Below are positions 49,820 to 57,298 of a stretch of 64,000 nt of DNA, piece by piece. Numbering within the stretch: the first letter of the stretch is position 1; each line of letters opens with the position of its first letter. The notes under the pieces were generated by a model. That model was not told the DNA's origin and did not search any database. It saw only the letters and a list, made by a program, of their open reading frames with translations. Where the stretch lies: positions 62,001 through 126,000 of the forward strand of contig NZ_QXGH01000010.1 of assembly GCF_003515065.1 (NCBI RefSeq), read 5' to 3'. This stretch comes from Nocardioides immobilis. GTDB taxonomy: Bacteria; Actinomycetota; Actinomycetes; Propionibacteriales; Nocardioidaceae. Position numbers and translations under genes: made by a program.

Positions 49820-51220
49820 ATGACGCGCGTGCACGCCTTCACCGACGACGCTCTCGACGACCTCGATGCGGTCGGCATCGTCGAGCACCTGCAGGCCGGC
49901 AAGATCTCGGTCACCGAGGTCGTCGAGGCCGCCATCGCCCGCACGGAGCGCGTGGCGGACCAGCTGGGCGCGGTCGCGTACCGCGACTACGACCGGGCCC
50001 GCCGTGAGGCGCGCGACCCCCGCGGCGGCTACTTCGCGGGCGTGCCGACGATGATCAAGGACAACGTCCACGTCGCCGGCATGCCGACGATGGAGGGCAC
50101 CGACGCGTGGACGCCGTACCCGGCGAAGAAGGACGGCGACTTCGCGCGGATGTATCTCGCGACCGGGCTGATCCCGCTCGGGAAGACCCGGCTGTCGGAG
50201 TACGGCTTCAGCGCCAGCTGCGAGCACCCGCGGCTGGGGCCGGTCCGCACCCCGTGGAACACCGACCACACCGCCGGTGCGTCGAGCGCGGGATCGGCGG
50301 CCCTGGTCGCCGCGGGTGCCGTGCCGATCGCGCACGCCAACGACGGAGGCGGGTCGATCCGGATCCCGGCGTCGGTCAACGGCCTGGTCGGGCTCAAGCC
50401 GACCCGCGGCCGGCTGGCCCAGGACGCCCAGATGCGGCAGATGCCGGTCCGGATCGTGGCCGACGGCGTGGTCACCCGCAGCGTGCGCGACACCGCCGCG
50501 TTCTACCGCGAGGCCGAGCGGGTCTACCGGCCACTGCAGATGCCGCCGATCGGCGACCTCACGCGTCCCGGGCGCAAGCGCCTCCGGGTCGCGCTGAACA
50601 CGACCGGGCTGGCGCGCGGCGCCGACGCCGAGGTCACCGCCCTGACCGAGCAGACCGCGCGCCTGCTCGAGGACCTGGGCCACACCGTGATCGAGGCCGA
50701 CGCCCCGGTGGCGCCGTCGTTCTCCGACGACTTCCTGCTCTACTGGGGATCCCTCGCCCTCGCCATGCTCAGCGGCGGCCGCCGGCTCCACGGCAAGACC
50801 TGGATCCGCGCGAACCACGACGCGCTCACCATCGGCCTCGCCCGCCACGCGCGCCGCAACCTCCACCGGCTGCCGACCGCGATCCTGCGGCTCCGGCGCG
50901 GCGCTCGCGAGGCCGCGCTCTTCTTCGACAAGTACGACGTCAGCCTGACCCCGACGCTGGCGACTCCGACGCCCAAGCTCGGACACCTCGATCCCACCCA
51001 GGACTACGACGCGTTGGTCGACCGGCTGCTCGACTGGGTGGCCTTCACGCCGCTGCAGAACGTGACCGGTACGCCGGCCATCTCGCTGCCGCTCGCGACC
51101 ACCGCGACCGGCCTCCCGCAGGGGATGATGCTCGGCTCCGGATTCGGCCACGAGGCGGTGCTGCTGGAGCTCGGGTACGAGCTCGAACAGGCCCGGCCGT
51201 GGGCCAGGATCACCGGCTGA
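49820..51220 (+). CDS. Amidase signature family enzyme
   Basis: The 466-residue enzyme has the Ser-cisSer-Lys catalytic set of the amidase family: Lys in GVPTMIKDNVHVAG, the Ser-rich TAGASSAGSAALVAAGAVPI block and the NDGGGSIRIPASVNGLVGLK motif. The C-terminal part has NVTGTPAISLPLATT. It would hydrolyse an amide such as an amino-acid amide, nylon-oligomer-like or aryl amide; the exact substrate is open. GTG or ATG alternatives upstream are not better than ATG 49820. Confidence 0.92.
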   Translation: MTRVHAFTDDALDDLDAVGIVEHLQAGKISVTEVVEAAIARTERVADQLGAVAYRDYDRARREARDPRGGYFAGVPTMIKDNVHVAGMPTMEGTDAWTPYPAKKDGDFARMYLATGLIPLGKTRLSEYGFSASCEHPRLGPVRTPWNTDHTAGASSAGSAALVAAGAVPIAHANDGGGSIRIPASVNGLVGLKPTRGRLAQDAQMRQMPVRIVADGVVTRSVRDTAAFYREAERVYRPLQMPPIGDLTRPGRKRLRVALNTTGLARGADAEVTALTEQTARLLEDLGHTVIEADAPVAPSFSDDFLLYWGSLALAMLSGGRRLHGKTWIRANHDALTIGLARHARRNLHRLPTAILRLRRGAREAALFFDKYDVSLTPTLATPTPKLGHLDPTQDYDALVDRLLDWVAFTPLQNVTGTPAISLPLATTATGLPQGMMLGSGFGHEAVLLELGYELEQARPWARITG

Positions 51221-51293
51221 ACCACCCCTCCCAGCGCACTGCTGACCTCGATTTCGTCGAACAGCCAGCAGCCCGGTATTGTTCTGCGGCGTT

Positions 51294-51366
51294 GCCCCTT
51301 TAGCTCAGTCGGCAGAGCGTCTCCATGGTAAGGAGAAGGTCTACGGTTCGATTCCGTAAAGGGGCT
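51294..51366 (+). tRNA. tRNA-Thr (GGT anticodon)
   Basis: The 73-base cloverleaf has acceptor GCCCCTT/AAGGGGC, D-arm AGCTCAGTCGGCAGAGC, anticodon stem TCTCC/GGAGA with loop ATGGTAA (anticodon GGT) and T-loop TTCGATT. CCA is not encoded. A weak TATTGT -10 lies 12 bases upstream. Confidence 0.95.
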
Positions 51367-51370
51367 CTCA

Positions 51371-51444
51371 GGCGGGGTAGCTCAGGTGGTTAGAGCACAC
51401 GGCTCATAATCGTGGTGTCGCGGGTTCGAGTCCCGCCCCCGCTA
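51371..51444 (+). tRNA. tRNA-Met (CAT anticodon)
   Basis: The 74-base cloverleaf has acceptor GGCGGGG/CCCCGCT with a G-U end pair, anticodon loop CTCATAA (CAT) and T-arm GCGGG-TTCGAGT-CCCGC. The paired first acceptor base marks an elongator tRNA. It lies four bases after tRNA-Thr, in one transcript with rpmG. Confidence 0.95.
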
Positions 51445-51500
51445 CGCCAGACGACACAGCAAGCAGCACCCAAGCAGACAATCAGCAGCAAGGACTTCCC

Positions 51501-51671
51501 GTGGCCAGCAAGAGCTCCGACGTTCGCCCCAAGATCACGCTCGCGTGCGTGGACTGCAAGGAGCGCAACTACATCACGAAGAAGAACCGGCGCAACGACC
51601 CCGACCGCCTCGAGCTGTCGAAGTTCTGCCCGCGTTGCCGCAAGCACACCGAGCACCGCGAGACCCGCTGA
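51501..51671 (+). CDS. rpmG: Ribosomal protein bL33
   Basis: The 56-residue protein contains the zinc-binding pairs CVDCKERN and CPRCRKH (C+ type) and the motif [20 protein letters not shown] of bL33. It is a structural part of the 50S subunit. GTG 51501 follows AAGGA. The order tRNA-Thr, tRNA-Met, rpmG, hadA, hadB is conserved in actinobacteria. Confidence 0.97.
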   Translation: MASKSSDVRPKITLACVDCKERNYITKKNRRNDPDRLELSKFCPRCRKHTEHRETR

Positions 51672-51779
51672 CCCAGCGGTCCTGTCTGCTCGTTCGAGAC
51701 CAGACCGACCCGGCTCCCCCAGGGACGCCGGGTCGTGGTCGTTTTCGGGACGCGACGGCACCACCCCTAGGCTGGCGGC

Positions 51780-52172
51780 ATGCCGATCGACGCGTCCCTT
51801 GTCGGGCGGGAGTTCCCGCCGACACCGCCCCTCCTGGTGACCGAGGCGGAGGTGGCGACGTTCGCCGCCGCGACCGGGTCGGGTAGCCAACGGATCCCGG
51901 CGACGTTCCCGATCGTCGTCACCTTCCGCGCGCTCCTCGAGTTCCTCGAGTCCGAGCAGGTCGAGCTGGCGCGGATCGTGCACGGCGAGCAGAAGTTCGC
52001 CTACGAGCGGCCGGTGGTCATCGGCGACGAGCTGACCGCCCAGCTGTCGGTCACCGGGCTGCGGCAGATCGACGGCACCGACATCCTGCGCACCTCCAGC
52101 ACGATCACCGACGCCGCCGGCGAGCTGGTCTGCACCGCCGGCGCCACCATCGTCCACCGGGCCGACGCATGA
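51780..52172 (+). CDS. hadA: HadA-like MaoC dehydratase subunit
   Basis: This 130-residue hot-dog protein begins MPIDASLVGREFPPTPPLLV and has IVHGEQKFAYERPVVIGDEL, the FAS1-DH/HadA pattern. In mycobacteria HadAB dehydrates beta-hydroxyacyl-ACP in FAS-II; HadA is the substrate-holding, non-catalytic subunit. It lies between rpmG and hadB, as there, and overlaps hadB by ATGA. Confidence 0.85.
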   Translation: MPIDASLVGREFPPTPPLLVTEAEVATFAAATGSGSQRIPATFPIVVTFRALLEFLESEQVELARIVHGEQKFAYERPVVIGDELTAQLSVTGLRQIDGTDILRTSSTITDAAGELVCTAGATIVHRADA

Positions 52173-52570
52173 GCTCGCTCGAGGCCGGCGCCGCGCTCGA
52201 GCCCCAGGAGTTCGTCGTACGACGAAGCGACCTGGTCGCCTACGCCGAGGCGTCCGGGGACCACAACCCGATCCATCAGGACGAGGCGGTCGCGCTTGCG
52301 GTGGGGCTGCCGGGGGTGATCGCGCACGGGATGTACACGCTGGCGCTGGCCGCCCACGCCGTCGCGGTGTGGACCGACGACGCCGAGGTCGTCGAGCTCG
52401 GCTCCAAGTTCACCGCGCCCGTGGTCGTGCCGGCCGACGGCGGGGCGACCGTCGTCATCAGCGGGGTCGTCAAGCGCGTCGCCGACGGCACCGCCACCCT
52501 CGCGCTCGAGGTCACCTGCGAGGGGGAGAAGGTGCTCGGCGCGCCCAAGGCAGTCGTTCGTGTCGGTTAG
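52169..52570 (+). CDS. hadB: HadB-like MaoC dehydratase, catalytic subunit
   Basis: The 133-residue hot-dog protein carries the hydratase motif YAEASGDHNPIHQD with catalytic Asp31 and His36, and GVIAHGMYTLALA. With HadA it would form an acyl-ACP or acyl-CoA dehydratase. No hadC follows; murB starts inside its last codons. Because Nocardioides-type cells lack mycolic acids, a general fatty-acid role is more likely. Confidence 0.86.
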   Translation: MSSLEAGAALEPQEFVVRRSDLVAYAEASGDHNPIHQDEAVALAVGLPGVIAHGMYTLALAAHAVAVWTDDAEVVELGSKFTAPVVVPADGGATVVISGVVKRVADGTATLALEVTCEGEKVLGAPKAVVRVG

Positions 52571-53642
52571 GCCGGCGGAGCGGCTGGCCGACCACACCAC
52601 CCTGCGCCTCGGCGGTCCCGCCCGCTCCTGGGTGCGCGTCACGACGGAGCAGGAGCTGGTCGCGGCCGTCTCCGCCGCCGACGCCGCCGGAGAGCCGGTG
52701 CTCGTCCTCGGTGGCGGCAGCAACCTGGTCGTGGCGGACGAGGGCTTCGAGGGCACCGTCGTCGAGGTCGCGACCCGCGGCATGACTGCCGACGTCGGCG
52801 ACGCCGACGACCCCACCTGTGGCGGAGCCGTCGTCACGGTCGCGGCGGGGGAGAACTGGGACGACCTGGTCGCCCGGGCCGTCGAGCGCGGCTGGGTCGG
52901 CATCGAGGCACTCTCCGGCATCCCCGGCTCCGTCGGCGCTACCCCGATCCAGAACGTCGGCGCCTACGGCCAGGAGGTCGCGCTGACCATCGCGTCGGTC
53001 CGGGTGTGGGACCGCAAGCTCAACGGGATCCGCACGTTCGCGGCCGCCGACTGCGGCTTCGGCTACCGCACCTCACGCTTCAAGATCGACCGGTACCCCG
53101 ACGATGCAGCCTTCGGCGGCCGCCACCTCGTCCTGTCGGTGACCTTCCAGCTCCGCCAGGGCAGCCTCGGCGCACCGGTCGCGTACGCCGAGCTCGCCCG
53201 CACCCTCGGGGTCGAGCTGGGACAGCGGGCGCCGCTCGCCGACGTCCGTACGGCGGTGCTCGGCCTGCGCCGCGGCAAGGGCATGGTGCTCGACCCGGCG
53301 GACCACGACACGTGGAGCGCCGGCTCGTTCTTCACCAACCCCGTGGTGCCGGTCGCGGACCTGCCGGAGGGCGCGCCGTCGTGGCCGACCGCCGAGGACG
53401 GGCTGGTCAAGACCAGCGCCGCGTGGCTGATCGAGCACGCCGGGTTCGGGAAGGGGCACGGGCTGGACCTCGGCGAGGGCCGGGTCGCCCTGTCGACCAA
53501 GCACACCCTGGCGCTCACCAACCGGGGCGGAGCCACCGCGGCCGAGCTGGTCGCGCTGGCGCGGGAGGTCCGCGACGGCGTCGCGTCGTCGTACGGGATC
53601 ACGCTGGTCAACGAGCCCGTCCTCGTGAACTGCTCGCTCTGA
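52560..53642 (+). CDS. murB: UDP-N-acetylenolpyruvoylglucosamine reductase
   Basis: The 360-residue FAD enzyme has GGGSNLVVADEGFEGTVV at the FAD site, IPGSVGATPIQNVGAYGQEV, the YRTSRFK segment and WSAGSFFTNPVV with the proton-donor Ser. The terminal VNEPVL holds the catalytic Glu. It makes UDP-MurNAc for peptidoglycan. GTG 52560 overlaps the hadB stop by 11 bases. Confidence 0.96.
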   Translation: MSVRPAERLADHTTLRLGGPARSWVRVTTEQELVAAVSAADAAGEPVLVLGGGSNLVVADEGFEGTVVEVATRGMTADVGDADDPTCGGAVVTVAAGENWDDLVARAVERGWVGIEALSGIPGSVGATPIQNVGAYGQEVALTIASVRVWDRKLNGIRTFAAADCGFGYRTSRFKIDRYPDDAAFGGRHLVLSVTFQLRQGSLGAPVAYAELARTLGVELGQRAPLADVRTAVLGLRRGKGMVLDPADHDTWSAGSFFTNPVVPVADLPEGAPSWPTAEDGLVKTSAAWLIEHAGFGKGHGLDLGEGRVALSTKHTLALTNRGGATAAELVALAREVRDGVASSYGITLVNEPVLVNCSL

Positions 53643-53651
53643 GCGGGAGGG

Positions 53652-54095
53652 CTACTGCTCGGCGCCGGCGAAGATCCAGATCAGAAGGCCGAAGAAGGCC
53701 AGCACGAGGAGGAGCGCCAGCAGGGCGAGCAGCATCCCGATCAGGCCCATGATCCAGCCCGCGATCGCCTGCCCGCGGTTGTTGTAGACGTCGGGCCGGT
53801 CGCGGACGGCCCTGCTCGACCACAGTCCCAGACCGAAGGCCACCGGCGAGCAGACCATCCCGGGCGCCGTGAGACCGCCCGTCGGCAGGGAGAGGATCGC
53901 AGAGACCAGCCCGATGATGCCGAGGATCATCGACCACAACGCGCCCTGGTGGGTCTGCCTGCCGGTGACCGCCTGGTACGCCATGGGCACGCCGTACGCG
54001 TAGGGCGCCGGCGGCGGGGGCGGGGCGCCGCCCCACGGCGGGGCGGCCGGCTCGTCGGGCGCGCTCGGCGGGGTCGGTCCGGGCTGGTCGGTCAC
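53652..54095 (-). CDS. DUF4190-type membrane protein with Pro-rich N-terminus
   Basis: The 147-residue protein has a Pro-rich cytosolic start (about 1-40) followed by three hydrophobic segments and the motif NNRGQAIAGWIMGLIGMLLA, which fits DUF4190. It is a small membrane protein of unknown function. GTG 54095 is the start. Confidence 0.75.
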   Translation of the reverse strand: MTDQPGPTPPSAPDEPAAPPWGGAPPPPPAPYAYGVPMAYQAVTGRQTHQGALWSMILGIIGLVSAILSLPTGGLTAPGMVCSPVAFGLGLWSSRAVRDRPDVYNNRGQAIAGWIMGLIGMLLALLALLLVLAFFGLLIWIFAGAEQ

Positions 54096-54105
54096 GATGA
54101 GGTGT

Positions 54106-54747
54106 CTACCCCTCCGCCGGACGTTGCGAACCCTCGGCGCCGGCGATGCTCATCAGGCGGATCAGGCTGTCGACGTACTGCCGGGTGCCCTCCTGGTCCA
54201 GCGCCACGGTCGGCGTGGTGATCAGGGAGATCACGATCCGGTAGGCCCACTCGGCCGCGGCTCGCGGCTCCAGCCCGGTCGAGGCCGACCGGGTGAGCGC
54301 GCGGCCCAGCTGCTCCTCGAAGAGCGCGACCACGCGTTCGACCAGCGCGCCCGACTCGGTGGTCAGCGCCGGGAGGATCAGCTCCGGGTGCTCGCGGAGC
54401 GCCTTCTGCAGCAGCGCGTGCTCACGCGCGTAGTCGACGACGAAGGCGATCGCGCTGACCAGGTGCGCCTCGAGGTCGTCGCTCCGGCTCAGGATCGGCA
54501 TCGCCGAGCCGAAGAAGCGGTCGAGCTCGCGGTCGAGGACCGCGTCCAGGATCGCCGCCTGGTCGCCGACGTACTTGTAGACGGTCGGCCGCGAGATGCC
54601 GGCCCGTTCGGCGATCATCGCGTGCAGCCGCGCGCCCAGCCCCTCGGCGATCAGGCACTCGGTCGCGGCGTCGAGGATCCGCTCCCGGATCCGTGCGGCC
54701 GCGTCGGGGTCGGCCGGTCCCGGTCGGAGGGGAGCGACGGCAGACAT
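54106..54747 (-). CDS. TetR-family transcriptional regulator
   Basis: The 213-residue regulator has a TetR domain: RERILDAATECLIAEGLGAR and ISRPTVYKYVGDQAAILDAV. The C-terminal domain is a TetR_C type of unknown ligand. ATG 54747 is preferred to the longer frame, whose extra codons cover the divergent promoter. That 89-base region contains GACCGGTC and a GATGGTACGTAAAC block. The diiron oxygenase gene at 54837 is the likely target. Confidence 0.87.
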   Translation of the reverse strand: MSAVAPLRPGPADPDAAARIRERILDAATECLIAEGLGARLHAMIAERAGISRPTVYKYVGDQAAILDAVLDRELDRFFGSAMPILSRSDDLEAHLVSAIAFVVDYAREHALLQKALREHPELILPALTTESGALVERVVALFEEQLGRALTRSASTGLEPRAAAEWAYRIVISLITTPTVALDQEGTRQYVDSLIRLMSIAGAEGSQRPAEG

Positions 54748-54836
54748 GGCGGCATCGTACGACTCCTTGACCGGTCGTTGACGAAATGCGATGGTACGTA
54801 AACAACTTCGCTGCACCGCTTCCGAGAGGAACTGCG

Positions 54837-55754
54837 ATGACGACCGCGCCCGAGCGCACCGCCCCTACCGCCCGCCCGTCGATGGCCCAGGTGGCAGGCC
54901 GGCTCATCAACGGGTCGGTCCGCCGGTCCTACGAGCCCGACGTCGCGATCGACTGGGACGCGCCCCTCGTCGAGGGGAAGTACTTCCTGCCGAAGGAGGT
55001 CATCTCCCTCTACGGCACTCCCTACTGGGAGGAGCTCACCGAGGAGCAGCGGATCGCGCTCTCCCGCGAGGAGCTCGCCAACGTGCTCTCGGTCGGCCTG
55101 TGGTTCGAGAACATCCTCAACCGCGGCCTGCTGCTGCAGCTGCTCCGCGAGGACCCGGCCGGCCCCTTCGCCCACTACGTCCTCACCGAGATGGGCGACG
55201 AGTGCCGCCACATGACGATGTTCGGCAAGGTGATCGACCGGGTCGGCGCGCGTCCCTACCGGATGGGGCGGCGCGACCGCTTCCTCGCGGCCGCGCTGCC
55301 GCACTTCCTGCGAGGGTCGCTGCTGTGGGTCGGCGCCCTGATCGGCGAGGAGATCTTCGACGCCCAGCAGCGCCGGATCATGGCGGACCCCGACCTGCAG
55401 CCGGTCGTCGCCCAGCTGATGCGGATCCACGTCATCGAGGAGGCGCGGCACATCAAGTTCGCCCGCGAGGGCGTCGTCCACCGGATGCAGTCCGCGTCCC
55501 GGCTGGAGCGTGTCCTCGTGGGCAACCTCGCCGGGCTCGGCGGTCCCGTGCTCAAGCGGGCGCTGACCAACCCCGGCATCTACCACCGCGCCGGGCTCGA
55601 CGTCGACCGCGCGGTCCGCGAGGTCCGCGCCAACACCCACCACGACGAGATGGCCGTCATCGGCTTCGCACCGCTCGCGGCGTTCCTCGAGGACAACGGG
55701 CTGATGGGCCGCGTCGGCCGGCGGCTGTGGCGGCGCAACGGGTTCCTCCCGTGA
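54837..55754 (+). CDS. AurF-like diiron oxygenase (PF11583 group)
   Basis: The 305-residue protein has four-helix diiron signatures: LSVGLWFENILNRG (Glu), EMGDECRHMTMFGKV (Glu-x-x-His), IGEEIFDAQ (Glu) and VIEEARHIKFARE (Glu-x-x-x-His context). These match AurF-like N-oxygenases and related diiron enzymes. It would oxidise an amine or hydroxylate a C-H bond with O2. ATG 54837 has GAGAGGA upstream. It shares an operon with a DUF4873 gene (GTGA overlap) and is divergent from a TetR gene. Confidence 0.85.
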   Translation: MTTAPERTAPTARPSMAQVAGRLINGSVRRSYEPDVAIDWDAPLVEGKYFLPKEVISLYGTPYWEELTEEQRIALSREELANVLSVGLWFENILNRGLLLQLLREDPAGPFAHYVLTEMGDECRHMTMFGKVIDRVGARPYRMGRRDRFLAAALPHFLRGSLLWVGALIGEEIFDAQQRRIMADPDLQPVVAQLMRIHVIEEARHIKFAREGVVHRMQSASRLERVLVGNLAGLGGPVLKRALTNPGIYHRAGLDVDRAVREVRANTHHDEMAVIGFAPLAAFLEDNGLMGRVGRRLWRRNGFLP

Positions 55755-56131
55755 GCCGGTCCCTGCGTCGCCGCCCCCGCCGCCGTGGGGGACCGCGCTC
55801 GATGGCCTGGCTGCCGCCCGAGGAGGAGACCGGGTACGACGGCGGCGCGGTGCTTCTCGTCGGTGACCAGGCCCTCGAGGTGACCGTCCACCTCGGCGGG
55901 CACCTCGAGCCGCTCGACGGCCGGTTCCACTGGTACGGCCGGATCGATCGCTCGACCGCGGTCACGGCGGCGAAGGACGCGGGGGCGGCCAGTGCCGCGC
56001 TGGTCATCGGCGACGGTGCTCCCGCCACCGTCCGGCTCGCCGAGATCGACCCGTGGGGTCACGTCCAGGTCAGCGGCACCGGCCCTCCGCCGTACCCGCT
56101 CGACGCGGTGGAGGTCGAGCTCCCGGCCTAG
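55751..56131 (+). CDS. DUF4873 protein
   Basis: The 126-residue product (or 109 from ATG 55802) contains ETGYDGGAVLLVGDQALEVT, then LGGHLEPLDGRFHWYGRI, the DUF4873 pattern. That domain is often fused to flavin monooxygenases, but here it is a separate gene, coupled to the diiron oxygenase by GTGA. It may be a substrate-binding or assembly partner. Its stop and that of the convergent add gene share CTAG at 56128-56131. Confidence 0.78.
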   Translation: MSRSLRRRPRRRGGPRSMAWLPPEEETGYDGGAVLLVGDQALEVTVHLGGHLEPLDGRFHWYGRIDRSTAVTAAKDAGAASAALVIGDGAPATVRLAEIDPWGHVQVSGTGPPPYPLDAVEVELPA

Positions 56132-57150
56132 GTCTCCGGATCCTCGTCGAGCCAGGCGTCGATGTCGGCCTCGGCCCGCTTCCGGACGTCGTCGGGAGCG
56201 CGGCTGGCGCGGAAGGACATCCGCGCGAGCTCGGCCAGGGTCTCGTCGGACAGGTGGTGCGCCGCGCGCATCGTGGCGTACTGGCCGGCCAGCCGGGAGC
56301 CGAAGAGCAGCGGGTCGTCGGCCCCGAGCGCGACGGTGGCGCCGGCCGCGAGCAGCGCGGGCAGCGGCACCGACGTGGGGTCGGAGTAGACGCCGAGCGC
56401 GACGTTCGACACCGGGCACACCTCGAGCGCGACCCCGGCGTCGACGATCCGGGCGAGCAGGTCGGGGTCCTCGGCCGCGCGGACGCCGTGGCCGAGCCGG
56501 TCGGCGTGGAGCGCGTCGAGGCAGGTGCGGATGTGCTCGGGTCCGCGGAGCTCGCCACCGTGGGGCGCCAGCAGCAGCCCGGCCCGCTCGGCGATCCGGA
56601 ACGCCGGACCGAAGTCGGCGGTGCTGCCGCGCCGCTCGTCGTTGGACAGCCCGAAGCCGACCACGCCCCGGTCGGCGTACTGGCTCGCGAGCCGGGCCAG
56701 CGTCCGGGCGTCGAGCGGGTGGCGGGTGCGGTTGGCCGCGACGACCACGGCCATCCCGAGCCCGGTGCGCTCGCTGGCGTCGCGTACGGCGTCGAGCACC
56801 AGGTCGGTGAACGCCGTGATCCCGCCGAACCGGCCGCCGTACCCGCTGGGGTCGACCTGGATCTCCAGCCAGCGGCCGCCGTCCTTGACGTCGTCCTCCG
56901 CGGCCTCCAGGACCAGCCGCCGTACGTCGTCCTCGGTGCGGAGCACCGACCGCGCGACGTCGTACAGGCGCTGGAAGCGGAACCAGCCCTTCTCGTCGGC
57001 CGCGGTCAGCTGCGGCGGCCACTCCGACACGAGGGCGTCGGGCAGGTGGATGGCGTCGCGCTCGGCGAGCTCGAGCAGGGTCCGGTGCCGCATGGAGCCG
57101 GTGAAGTGCAGGTGCAGGTGCGCCTTCGGCAGTGAGTGAGGGTCCCGCAC
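56128..57150 (-). CDS. add: Adenosine deaminase-like metallohydrolase
   Basis: The 340-residue TIM-barrel enzyme has the zinc motif KAHLHLHFTGS (HxH), LAPHGGEL (His, then Glu for catalysis), the LGHGV motif (His) and VALGADDPLLF (Asp pair). The extra HLH residues before FTG are typical of adenosine deaminase-like proteins, so aminodeoxyfutalosine or adenine derivatives remain possible substrates. GTG 57150 is the best start. Confidence 0.85.
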   Translation of the reverse strand: MRDPHSLPKAHLHLHFTGSMRHRTLLELAERDAIHLPDALVSEWPPQLTAADEKGWFRFQRLYDVARSVLRTEDDVRRLVLEAAEDDVKDGGRWLEIQVDPSGYGGRFGGITAFTDLVLDAVRDASERTGLGMAVVVAANRTRHPLDARTLARLASQYADRGVVGFGLSNDERRGSTADFGPAFRIAERAGLLLAPHGGELRGPEHIRTCLDALHADRLGHGVRAAEDPDLLARIVDAGVALEVCPVSNVALGVYSDPTSVPLPALLAAGATVALGADDPLLFGSRLAGQYATMRAAHHLSDETLAELARMSFRASRAPDDVRKRAEADIDAWLDEDPET

Positions 57151-57298
57151 AGCGCCATCGTAGGGCGACGTCCGACCGGCGCCCGCAGCCCAGCCCGGAC
57201 GAAATTCGTTCGAATGTCGCCATTCGCCGATGGAGGTAGACCTCTGGCACTTAACGTTGCGGCCCGCTGCTCCTGCAACCAGCTCCGAGAGGGCCCCC

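Noticed and set aside
48926..51151. Long open frame (741 codons) on the minus strand opposite lrgAB and amidase
   Set aside because: It spans three well-supported genes and the gaps between them and has no recognisable domain.
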